Origin: Streptomyces sp. Ag109_O5-1
GTDB taxonomy: Bacteria > Actinomycetota > Actinomycetes > Streptomycetales > Streptomycetaceae
Assembly: GCF_003814875.1 (NCBI RefSeq)
Contig: NZ_RKQF01000001.1
Coordinates: forward strand, 3,844,001-3,908,000
DNA: 64,000 nucleotides
Direction: 5' to 3'
Part shown: positions 41,567 through 48,966 of the stretch, piece after piece
Numbering within the stretch: the stretch's first letter is position 1
How the letters are laid out: every line of letters begins with the position of its first letter
The notes under the pieces: generated by a model
Seen by the model: only the letters and a program-made list of their open reading frames with translations
The model's database searches: none
What the model was told of the DNA's origin: nothing
Made by a program: the position numbers and the translations under genes

Positions 41567-43177
41567 CTACTCCGCCGGCTCGACCCCGGCCCGCAGCAGG
41601 CCGTACGTGTACGCGTCCTCCAGGGCCTGCCAGGACGCCGCGATGACGTTCTCGGCGACGCCGACCGTGGACCATTCGCCGGTGCCGTCGGTCGTCGAGA
41701 TCAGCACGCGGGTCGTGGACTCCGTGCCGTGCTTGCCCTCCAGGATGCGGACCTTGTAGTCGACCAGGTCGAACTTGGCGAGCTGCGGGTAGATCTTCTC
41801 CAGGGCGACACGCAGGGCGCGGTCGAGCGCGTTGACCGGGCCGTTGCCCTCGGCCGTGGCGACGATCCGCTCGCTCTTGGCCCAGAGCTTGACCGTGGCC
41901 TCGTTGGCGTGGGTGCCGTCGGGGCGGTCCTCGACGATGGCCCGCCAGGACTCGACGCGGAAGTAGGAGCGGGGCTTGCCCTCGACCTCGGCGCGCAGGA
42001 GGAGTTCGAAGGAGGCGTCGGCCGCTTCGTAGGTGTATCCCCGGAGCTCGCGTTCCTTGACGCGCTCCACCACCCGGCCGACCACCTCGCGGTCGTCGCC
42101 GAGGTCGACGCCGAGTTCCTTGCCCTTGAGCTCCACCGAGGCCCGGCCGGCCATGTCGGAGACCAGCATGCGCATGGTGTTGCCGACGAGGGCGGGGTCG
42201 GTGTGCTGGTAGAGGTCGGGGTCGACCTTGATCGCGGAGGCGTGCAGGCCGGCCTTGTGGGCGAAGGCCGAGACACCCACGTAGGGCTGGTGCGTCGACG
42301 GCGTCAGGTTGACGACCTCGGCGATGGCGTGGGAGATGCGGGTCATCTCGCGGAGGCGCCCGTCCGGCAGCACCTTCTTGCCGTACTTCAGCTCCAGCGC
42401 GGCGACCACCGGGAACAGGTTGGCGTTGCCGACGCGCTCGCCGTAGCCGTTGGCCGTGCACTGGACGTGGGTCGCGCCCGCGTCGACGGCGGCGAGGGTG
42501 TTGGCGACCGCGCAGCCCGTGTCGTCCTGGGCGTGGATGCCGAGCCTGGCGCCCGTGTCCGCGAGGACGGTCGAGACCACGGCCTGGACCTGGGCCGGCA
42601 GCATGCCGCCGTTGGTGTCGCAGAGGATGACGACGTCGGCGCCGGCCTCGGAGGCGGCGCGGACGACCGCCTTCGCGTACTCGGGGTTGGCCCGGTAGCC
42701 GTCGAAGAAGTGCTCGCAGTCGACGAAGACCCGGCGGCCCTGGTCCTTCAGGAAGGACACCGTGTCGCGGACCATCTCCAGGTTCTCGTCGAGGGTGGTG
42801 CGCAGCGCCAGCTCGACATGCCGGTCGTGGGACTTGGCGACCAGGGTGATCACCGGGGCGCCGGACTCCAGCAGCGCCTTGACCTGCGGGTCGTCCGCCG
42901 CCTTGGCGTTCGCCCGGCGGGTGGCGCCGAAGGCGACCAGCTGGGCGTGCCTGAAGTCGATCTCCTGCTGGGCGCGGGCGAAGAACTCGGTGTCCCGGGG
43001 GTTGGCGCCCGGCCAGCCGCCCTCGATGAAGCCCACGCCGAAGTCGTCCAGGTGCCGGGCGATGGCCAGCTTGTCCGCGACGGTGAGGTTGATGCCCTCG
43101 CGCTGCGCGCCGTCGCGCAGCGTGGTGTCGAAGACGTGGAACGAGTCGTCCAGCTCGTTGGTTTCCGTCTCGGTCAT
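41567..43177 (-). CDS. cimA: Citramalate synthase
   Basis: Condenses pyruvate with acetyl-CoA to (R)-citramalate, a threonine-independent route to 2-oxobutyrate for isoleucine; alternatively a LeuA-like isopropylmalate synthase paralogue. The protein is 536 aa. The HMGL-type TIM barrel begins HVFDTTLRDGAQREG, with metal ligands in DTNGGMLP and the H-x-H region GIHAQDDTGCAVANT. A C-terminal LeuA-type allosteric domain (about residues 400-530) includes SYFRVESWRAIV and SERIVATAEGNGPVNALDRA. The ATG at 43175-43177 has CAGGAG upstream and overlaps the stop of an upstream short ORF as ATGA. That leader carries a branched-chain codon run and a terminator, suggesting attenuation. Confidence 0.9.
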   Translation of the reverse strand: MTETETNELDDSFHVFDTTLRDGAQREGINLTVADKLAIARHLDDFGVGFIEGGWPGANPRDTEFFARAQQEIDFRHAQLVAFGATRRANAKAADDPQVKALLESGAPVITLVAKSHDRHVELALRTTLDENLEMVRDTVSFLKDQGRRVFVDCEHFFDGYRANPEYAKAVVRAASEAGADVVILCDTNGGMLPAQVQAVVSTVLADTGARLGIHAQDDTGCAVANTLAAVDAGATHVQCTANGYGERVGNANLFPVVAALELKYGKKVLPDGRLREMTRISHAIAEVVNLTPSTHQPYVGVSAFAHKAGLHASAIKVDPDLYQHTDPALVGNTMRMLVSDMAGRASVELKGKELGVDLGDDREVVGRVVERVKERELRGYTYEAADASFELLLRAEVEGKPRSYFRVESWRAIVEDRPDGTHANEATVKLWAKSERIVATAEGNGPVNALDRALRVALEKIYPQLAKFDLVDYKVRILEGKHGTESTTRVLISTTDGTGEWSTVGVAENVIAASWQALEDAYTYGLLRAGVEPAE

Positions 43178-43378
43178 GGTCTCAAGGCTCCTGATGTCGA
43201 ATCTCGGTCGTACCGGAATGACCGGCTCCACCGTCCCTCCATGGTCCCTCGCGCCTGCCTCCCGGCTGAAGGTGGGCCGGAAAACGAAAAAACCCCTCGC
43301 GGGTGCGAGAGGTCTGCGCGCGGGTCGAGGACGACGATGGCCACCCGTACCTGGTCGTACGTGGTGGTCACTGCGGAC
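43174..43378 (-). other. Possible leader ORF ahead of cimA with branched-chain codons
   Basis: Starting at the GTG at 43376-43378, the frame reads TTTYDQVRVAIVVLDPRADL, with Val-Arg-Val-Ala-Ile-Val-Val-Leu in a row. It continues to a TGA that overlaps the cimA ATG. The intrinsic terminator at 43287-43312 lies inside it, directly after the Val/Ile/Leu codons. It may be a leader peptide for attenuation rather than a functional protein. Confidence 0.45.
43287..43312 (-). terminator. Intrinsic terminator or attenuator upstream of cimA
   Basis: On the minus strand CCTCTCGC-ACCC-GCGAGGGG (one G-U pair) is followed by TTTTTT (43292-43287). A T tract this clean is unusual in this window. It lies 110 bp before cimA and could either attenuate cimA or terminate the upstream propeller gene. 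Confidence 0.75.
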
Positions 43379-43482
43379 CGGCGCGCCTGCTGCCAATAAT
43401 CATGGCGAACGAGAGCACGGAGGCAGTTTGGCACAAATCCGCCCCCGGCTCACTCACCGTCTCAGGATGCGGTCGTCTCGGC

Positions 43483-44592
43483 TCAGGGGCGCAGGAAGCG
43501 GACGAAGACGTCGTTCACCCCGTTGGTGTCGTCCGGTACCAGGTCGGAAGCGCCGGAGAGGAACTCGACCTCGCGGCCGTCGCGGGAGACCGCGCCGGTC
43601 ACGGCCAGGGCGCCGGAGGCCACGGGGCGGCTGCGGCCGGTATGGACGTCGAGGAGCGACAGGGCCTGGGTGTCGTCGTCGCTGAGCAGGACGTGCCGTG
43701 CACCGCCGTCGGCGGCGACGGCTCGGGCGCCGTCGGGGCCGAGCTTGCGGACGTGCCCGGTGCGCAGGTCGACCAGGCGGACGCTCACCACATCGTCCGG
43801 GTAGGACCGGCAGTCGAGGACCACGCGTCGGCCGTCGGCGGAGAGCCCGGCGAGGGAGGAGCCGCCGTACGCGTCGGTGTCCGCGCGGAGCGTCTCGCCC
43901 GTGTCGAGGTTCCTGACCCAGACCTGGCCTACCCGGTCGAAGCCGCCGGGCACGAGCAGACCGTAGGCGACGGTACGGCCGTCGGCGCTGAGCTGTACGT
44001 CGGTCAGCTGGCCCGCGATCGGCGGCGAAAGGACCTGCGTGTCGGCGCCGGTGACCAGGTCGCGGACGTAGAGCACGCTCTCGTACGCGGGCGGGGTGCG
44101 GTTGCCGAGGGTGTAGGCCACGTACCGCCCGTCGGCGCTGACCGCCTGCGCGGTGCCCAGTTCGTAGCTGTCCGGCGGATCGGCGGGCCACAACAGCTGA
44201 GTGGTGCCGGTGCGACGGTCGTACACGTACGGCTTGGTGAAGCGGTTGCCGGAGGAGTACGCGACGGTGCGGGCGTCGGCGCTGGTGAGGATGTTGGCCG
44301 TGTAGTAGTACGTGCCGGGTATCCGGATCAGTTCCCCGGTGCGCAGGTCCTTCAGGTACCCGCAGTGGAACCCGCTCGCCTGGCAGCCCGGCGCCGGGTC
44401 CGTGGCGAGGAAGGCGGCGTACCGGCCGTCGCCGCTGATCGGGCCGCCGTAGACGTAGGCGCTGAACTGGCTGCCGTCGGTGCCCGTGTCCACACGTACG
44501 ACGCGGGCGCCCGGTGCGGCGGTCGCCGTCGGTACTGCGGCGGTCAGGGCGAGCGCGGCGCCGAGCGCAGCGCCGTACAGCAGTCGTCTCAT
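43483..44592 (-). CDS. Secreted TolB/WD40-like beta-propeller protein
   Basis: A 369-aa exported protein. The signal peptide MRRLLYGAALGAALALTAAV ends near ATA-APG. Repeated blades of the form SADGRYVAYTLGN / SADGRTVAYG / SADGRRVVLD fit a PD40/WD40-like propeller. The C-terminus (SGASDLVPDDTNGVNDVFVR) is typical of secreted actinobacterial propellers. No catalytic residue is evident; a binding or scaffold role is likely. The ATG is at 44590-44592. It lies downstream of the TetR gene on the same strand with 108 bp between. Confidence 0.82.
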   Translation of the reverse strand: MRRLLYGAALGAALALTAAVPTATAAPGARVVRVDTGTDGSQFSAYVYGGPISGDGRYAAFLATDPAPGCQASGFHCGYLKDLRTGELIRIPGTYYYTANILTSADARTVAYSSGNRFTKPYVYDRRTGTTQLLWPADPPDSYELGTAQAVSADGRYVAYTLGNRTPPAYESVLYVRDLVTGADTQVLSPPIAGQLTDVQLSADGRTVAYGLLVPGGFDRVGQVWVRNLDTGETLRADTDAYGGSSLAGLSADGRRVVLDCRSYPDDVVSVRLVDLRTGHVRKLGPDGARAVAADGGARHVLLSDDDTQALSLLDVHTGRSRPVASGALAVTGAVSRDGREVEFLSGASDLVPDDTNGVNDVFVRFLRP

Positions 44593-44700
44593 GACGTTGT
44601 CCCCCCGTCGCCCCGGCCCTGCGCCGAGGGCTGGACAGGATGCAACCGCACCACGAAACCCGGGTCAATCGCACTTATTCCGTACAACCCGGCCGGATGG

Positions 44701-45300
44701 TCACGCGTCCGCGAGAAGATCCGCTTCCAGGAACTCCCGTACATGGCCGAGAACCCGGGTCCGGTCCGTGCCGCGCAGCCCGATCGCCACATGGATGGAG
44801 AAGCCGTCGAGCAGGGCACGGAGACGGGCGGCGAAGCGGTCGGGGTCGACGGGCCGGAACTCGCCCCGCGAGATGCCCTCGGCGACGAGGGCCACGAGGT
44901 CGCGGTGCCAGGCGCCCTCGATCGCGGCCTGCCGGTCACGCGCCGTCTCGTCCGCGTTCTGCGAGCGGTTCCAGACCTCCAGCCAGAGGGTCCAGTGCGG
45001 GTCGCGGTGCCCCTCGGGGACGTACAGGTCGACATACGCCTCGAGGCGCTCGCGGGCACTGCCGCGGCGGGTGAGCAGCCGGCCGCGCTCACCGCCCAGC
45101 CGGCCCTCGCTCCACTCCAGGGTCTGGAGCAGCAGCTCGTCCTTGGAGTGGAAGTAGTAGAGGAGATGGCCGCTGCTCATACCGACCTCGCGGCCGAGGG
45201 CGGCCATGGTGAGCTTCTCCAGACCGCGGTCGGCGATCATGGCCATGGCGGCGGCGAGCACGTCCTCGCGGGGCGGGGCGTTCCTGCGCGCACCGGCCAT
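44701..45300 (-). CDS. TetR-family regulator of the urease-like/agmatine island
   Basis: A 199-aa repressor. The N-terminal TetR helix-turn-helix (about residues 12-58) contains LTMAALGREVGMSSGHLLYY, and the C-terminal domain resembles the BetI-type ligand domain (YFHSKDELLLQTLEWSEGRL, WLEVWNRSQNADETARDRQA). The ATG at 45298-45300 lies 18 bp after the aguA stop, making it the last gene of the ureAB-ureC-aguA-tetR unit. Two near-identical 16-17 bp motifs in the ureAB/permease intergenic region are its likely operators. Confidence 0.9.
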   Translation of the reverse strand: MAGARRNAPPREDVLAAAMAMIADRGLEKLTMAALGREVGMSSGHLLYYFHSKDELLLQTLEWSEGRLGGERGRLLTRRGSARERLEAYVDLYVPEGHRDPHWTLWLEVWNRSQNADETARDRQAAIEGAWHRDLVALVAEGISRGEFRPVDPDRFAARLRALLDGFSIHVAIGLRGTDRTRVLGHVREFLEADLLADA

Positions 45301-45318
45301 CTTCGGCTCCTAGCTCCT

Positions 45319-46359
45319 CTAGCCCCTCGGCTGCTGTTGCGTGATGCAGTGGATACCGCCACCGCCCGCGAAGATCGTACGGGCGTCCACCAGTGTCACC
45401 GTCCGCTCGGGGAACAGCCGGCGGAAGATCCCGGCGGCGGTCTCGTCGCGCGGGTCGTCGAAGCCGCAGAGCACGACCCCGCCGTTGCAGAGGTAGTGGT
45501 TGATGTAGGAGTAGTCGGCCCAGTGTCCGTCGGCCTCCAGGACGGTGGGGGCGGGGACCTCGACGACCTCCAGGGCGCGGCCGTGTGCGTCGGTCTGGGA
45601 CCGCAGCAGGCCGATGACCTCCTTGGTCACCTCGTGGTCGGGGTGCGCCGGGTCGGGCTGGTGGTGGGCGACGACCACGCCCGGGCGGGCGAAAGCGGCG
45701 ACGATGTCGACATGGCCGAGGGTGCCGAAGCCGTGCGGCGGGTAGTCGCCGGTGAGGCCGCGGGGCAGCCAGATCGCCTTGCGGGTGCCGAGCATGCCGT
45801 GGATCTCCGCCTCGACCTCCTCTCGGGTCCAGCCGGGATTGCGCTCGGGGCCCAGCTGCACGGTCTCCGTCAGCAGGACGGTCCCCTCGCCGTCGACATG
45901 GATGGCCCCGCCCTCGTTCACCAGCTTCGAGGCGTACGTCTTCGCGCCCGCGAGGTCCGAGACCTCCGCGGCGATCTTGGCGTCGTGCTCCCAGCGGGCC
46001 CAGTGCTGGGCGCCCCAGCCGTTGAACGTCCAGTCCACGGCGGCAAGTCCGCCCTTGCCGTCGGTCAGGAACGTGGGGCCGATGTCCCGCATCCAGGCGT
46101 CGTCGAGCTCCCGCTCGACGGTGTCGACACCCGGGCCGAGCAGCGCCTGCGCGGCCGCCGACTGGCCGGGGTCGCACACGACGGTCACCGGTTCGAAGCG
46201 GAGGACCGCGCGGGCGACCTGGGCCCAGGCCACCCGGGAGCGGGCGAGGTCGTCCGGGTCGTCGAAGGTGGGGTTGGGGCCCGGCCACGCCATCCAGGTG
46301 CGCTCGTGCGGGGTCCACTCGGCGGGCATCCGGAAGCCGTCGGCGGCGGGAGTGCTCAT
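45319..46359 (-). CDS. aguA: Agmatine deiminase
   Basis: Converts agmatine to N-carbamoylputrescine and ammonia. The protein is 346 aa, of normal length. Family motifs: PAEWTPHERTWMAWPGPNPT, WMRDIGPTF, NEGGAIHVDGEGTVLLTETV (His and Glu of the guanidino-modifying fold) and the nucleophile cysteine in FAGGGGIHCITQQQP near residue 337. The ATG at 46357-46359 follows AAGGACC. It lies 27 bp after ureC. No N-carbamoylputrescine amidohydrolase (AguB) gene is adjacent, which leaves the next step of the pathway open. Confidence 0.93.
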   Translation of the reverse strand: MSTPAADGFRMPAEWTPHERTWMAWPGPNPTFDDPDDLARSRVAWAQVARAVLRFEPVTVVCDPGQSAAAQALLGPGVDTVERELDDAWMRDIGPTFLTDGKGGLAAVDWTFNGWGAQHWARWEHDAKIAAEVSDLAGAKTYASKLVNEGGAIHVDGEGTVLLTETVQLGPERNPGWTREEVEAEIHGMLGTRKAIWLPRGLTGDYPPHGFGTLGHVDIVAAFARPGVVVAHHQPDPAHPDHEVTKEVIGLLRSQTDAHGRALEVVEVPAPTVLEADGHWADYSYINHYLCNGGVVLCGFDDPRDETAAGIFRRLFPERTVTLVDARTIFAGGGGIHCITQQQPRG

Positions 46360-46386
46360 GTGGGGGTCCTTCACAGGCTGTGTCGT

Positions 46387-48099
46387 TCAGAGGAAGTACA
46401 GGCGGTTGAGGGGGACGGAGTCGGCGGGCTCCGAGCGGAGCGGCTCCCCGTCGAGGGTGACCAGTCCGGTGCGCTGGTCGACGTCGACCGCCCCGGTACG
46501 GGAGTTGAGCCGCAGGTCGGCGGGGCCGATGCCACGGGTGCCGCGGACGGCGACCCGGCGGCGCCGAGTGGGCATCGTGTCGTTGCCCTGGTCGAGGGCG
46601 GCCTGCGCGACGAACGCCACCGAGATGTCGGCGGGGGTCGCCCCGTGCGCCCCGAACTGCGGTCCCAGGACGAGGGGTTCGCAGGTGTCGGTGGCCGCGT
46701 TCGGGTCGCCGGTCACGCCGTACGCCGGGAAGCCGGACTTGAGGACGAGCTGCGGCTTGGCCCCGAAGTACTCGGGCGACCACAGCACGATGTCCGCGAG
46801 CTTGCCGACCTCGATCGAGCCGACCTCGTGCGCGAGCCCATGGGCGATCGCGGGGTTGATGGTCAGCTTGGCGATGTAGCGCAGCACGCGCTCGTTGTCG
46901 TGACCGACGTCCGGGGCGCCCAGCTCGGCCTTCATCTTCCCGGCCATGGCGAAGGTACGGCGGACGGTCTCCCCCGCCCGGCCCATGCCCTGTGCGTCGG
47001 ACGAGGTGATGCCGATCGCGCCCAGGTCGTGCAGCACGTCCTCGGCGCCCATGGTCCCGGCGCGGATACGGTCACGGGCCATGGCGGCGTCGCCGGGCAG
47101 ATCGGTCTTCAGGTCGTGGACGGAGACGATCATCCCGTAGTGCTCGGCGACCGCGTCCCGGCCGAAGGGCAGGGTGGGGTTGGTGGAGGAGCCGATGACG
47201 TTGGGGACGCCGGCCATCTTCAGGACGTTCGGCACGTGTCCGCCGCCGCAGCCCTCGATGTGGAAGGCGTGGATGGTCCGGCCTTCGAGGACCCGGAGGG
47301 TGTCCTCCACCGACAGGCACTCGTTCAGCCCGTCGCTGTGCAGGGCGACCTGGACGTCGTGTTCCTCGGCGACCCGCAACGCCGTGTCCAGGGCCCGGGT
47401 ATGGGCGCCCATGTCCTCGTGCACCTTGAAACCGCTGGCCCCGCCCTCGGCGAGGGCCTCGATCAGCGGGGCCCGGTGCGAGGACGAACCCCGGCCCAGG
47501 AAGCCGATGTTGACCGGCCAGGCGTCGAAGGCGCCGAAGGCGTGCTTCAGCGCCCAGGGCGAGTTGACGCCCACGCCCCACACCGGCCCGAACTCCTGCC
47601 CGATGACGGTGGTCACGCCGGAGGCCAGCGAGGCCTCCATGATGCGCGGCGACAGCAGGTGCACATGGGTGTCGACGGCCCCGGCGGTGGCGATGAGCCC
47701 CTCGCCGGACACGATCGAGGTGCCGGTGCCGACGACGACGTCCACCCCGTCGAGGGTGTCGGGGTTCCCGGCCCGCCCGATGCCGCAGATCCGCCCCTCG
47801 CGGATCCCGATGGACACCTTGCGGATCCCCAGCACGGCGTCGATCACGACCACGTTGCTGATGACGACGTCACACGTCTCCCGGACGGCGGCCGCCTTCA
47901 GGTGCAGTCCGTCGCGGGCGGTCTTGCCGAAGCCGGCGAGGAACTCGTCGCCGTAGCGCTGGGAGTCGGACTCGACACGGATCACGAGCCCCGAGTCGCC
48001 GAGGCGGACGCGGTCGCCGGCGCGGGGGCCGTGGGTGGCCGCGTACTCGTGCGGGGTGAGGCGGCGGGCCTCGGCCGGGTGGCCTCCGGGACGGCTCAT
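46387..48099 (-). CDS. ureC: Divergent urease alpha subunit
   Basis: A 570-aa urease alpha (amidohydrolase-superfamily) subunit. Residues matching the nickel ligands are retained: HxH in DTHVHLL, the carbamylated-Lys segment GFKVHEDMG, His in VALHSDGLNE, His in AFHIEGCGGGH and Asp in TSSDAQGMGR. The mobile-flap motif of ureases, normally with Cys-His-His, is replaced by MIVSVHDLKTDLPGD, so the flap cysteine is missing and the loop is about 2 residues longer. The conserved Trp of HEDWG is Met. The start overlaps ureAB as ATGA. No UreD/E/F/G accessory gene is near. It may therefore hydrolyse a different ureido/guanidino compound, or be a low-activity paralogue; I use the symbol ureC only for homology. 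Confidence 0.85.
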   Translation of the reverse strand: MSRPGGHPAEARRLTPHEYAATHGPRAGDRVRLGDSGLVIRVESDSQRYGDEFLAGFGKTARDGLHLKAAAVRETCDVVISNVVVIDAVLGIRKVSIGIREGRICGIGRAGNPDTLDGVDVVVGTGTSIVSGEGLIATAGAVDTHVHLLSPRIMEASLASGVTTVIGQEFGPVWGVGVNSPWALKHAFGAFDAWPVNIGFLGRGSSSHRAPLIEALAEGGASGFKVHEDMGAHTRALDTALRVAEEHDVQVALHSDGLNECLSVEDTLRVLEGRTIHAFHIEGCGGGHVPNVLKMAGVPNVIGSSTNPTLPFGRDAVAEHYGMIVSVHDLKTDLPGDAAMARDRIRAGTMGAEDVLHDLGAIGITSSDAQGMGRAGETVRRTFAMAGKMKAELGAPDVGHDNERVLRYIAKLTINPAIAHGLAHEVGSIEVGKLADIVLWSPEYFGAKPQLVLKSGFPAYGVTGDPNAATDTCEPLVLGPQFGAHGATPADISVAFVAQAALDQGNDTMPTRRRRVAVRGTRGIGPADLRLNSRTGAVDVDQRTGLVTLDGEPLRSEPADSVPLNRLYFL

Positions 48100-48797
48100 C
48101 GCCCGGCCTCCTCGTCGTCGCGGATTCCCAGGTACCCGCAGGCGGCCGCCCTGCGCAGCGCCTCCTCGCGGGCGCCGGGCGCGTCCAGCGGCCCGTCGAC
48201 GAGTCCGGCGAAGCCGATCGCGACCCGGGCGCCGCCGATCGGCACCAGACCGACCTCCAGCGACTCCCCCGGCCCGAACCGCACGGAGGAACCGGCGGGT
48301 ACGGCCAGCCGCATGCCGTAGGCCTCGGCGCGGTGGAAGTCGAGGCGCGGGTTGGCCTCGAAGAAGTGGAAGTGCGAGGCGACGGAGACGGGGACGGTCG
48401 CGGTGTTGGTGACGGTCAGCCGTACGACCGCCTCCGGGTCGGTGTGCTCGGGCCCCGGGAGCAGGGCGCCCGGAGCCGGTCCGTCCAGCCCCCCGCCGCC
48501 GATCGGGTCGGTGACGACCGCGAGCCGTGAGCCGTCGTCGAAGACGGCCTCGACATGCACCTCGGTGACGATGTCGGCGACGCCCGGCAGCACGTCTGCC
48601 GGGCCGAGGACGGAGCGGGCCGCCTCGACGGCCTCGGCGAGCCGTCTGCCGTCGCGGGCGGCCTCGCAGACGGTGTCCGCGATCAGCGCGGTGGCCTCCG
48701 GCACGTTGAGCCTGAGGCCCCGTGCACGGCGGGCGCGGGCCAGCTCGGCGGCTCCGAAGAGCAGCAGCCGGTCACGTTCCGTGGGGGTCAGTCGCAC
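48096..48797 (-). CDS. Fused urease gamma-beta subunit
   Basis: A 233-aa fusion of the two small urease subunits, as in Helicobacter UreA. Residues 1-100 are gamma (MRLTPTERDRLLLFGAAELA, LRLNVPEATALIADTVCEAA, ILP-like turn VLPGVADIV). Residues 125-220 are beta (VRLTVTNTATVPVSVASHFHFFEANPRLDF, in sections, and GMRLAVPAGSSVRFGPGES). The start is a GTG at 48795-48797 with GGAGGTG upstream. It is the first gene of the operon, 169 bp from the divergent permease gene. Confidence 0.9.
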   Translation of the reverse strand: MRLTPTERDRLLLFGAAELARARRARGLRLNVPEATALIADTVCEAARDGRRLAEAVEAARSVLGPADVLPGVADIVTEVHVEAVFDDGSRLAVVTDPIGGGGLDGPAPGALLPGPEHTDPEAVVRLTVTNTATVPVSVASHFHFFEANPRLDFHRAEAYGMRLAVPAGSSVRFGPGESLEVGLVPIGGARVAIGFAGLVDGPLDAPGAREEALRRAAACGYLGIRDDEEAGR

Positions 48798-48836
48798 GTT
48801 CCGGCACCTCCTTCGCTTCCTCTTGGCTTCCTCGAC

Positions 48837-48921
48837 TTAGAACATCACTCTAAACGGTGGACTGCGGGAAGGGAACCATTGACACAGCTCCCCTGGTCGC
48901 CCACATTGAACGTCGCTCTAA
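48837..48921. promoter_or_regulatory. Twin TetR-type operators between ureAB and the permease gene
   Basis: TTAGAACATCACTCTAA (48837-48853) and TTGAACGTCGCTCTAA (48906-48921) are two copies of one motif, matching at 13 of 16 positions; the first also forms TTAGA-N7-TCTAA. A -35-like TTGACA at 48880-48885 lies between them, 17 bp before a possible -10 CACATT. One site lies on the ure side and one on the permease side, fitting dual control by the TetR protein at 44701-45300. Confidence 0.65.
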
Positions 48922-48966
48922 CTCTCTCAACCGCATGTCCCAGATGGCCGTCGAAGGAGACCAGCC

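Noticed and set aside
43303..48321. A 1672-aa open frame on the plus strand across the urease island
   Set aside because: It is antisense to cimA's leader, the propeller, TetR, aguA and ureC. High GC at third positions removes stops on the opposite strand. The translation has no domain and is rich in Arg, Gly, Val and Asp, typical of shadow frames.
46387..48797. Calling the cluster an ordinary urease operon
   Set aside because: The accessory genes are missing and the alpha subunit lacks the flap cysteine, so a plain urease assignment would overstate the evidence.
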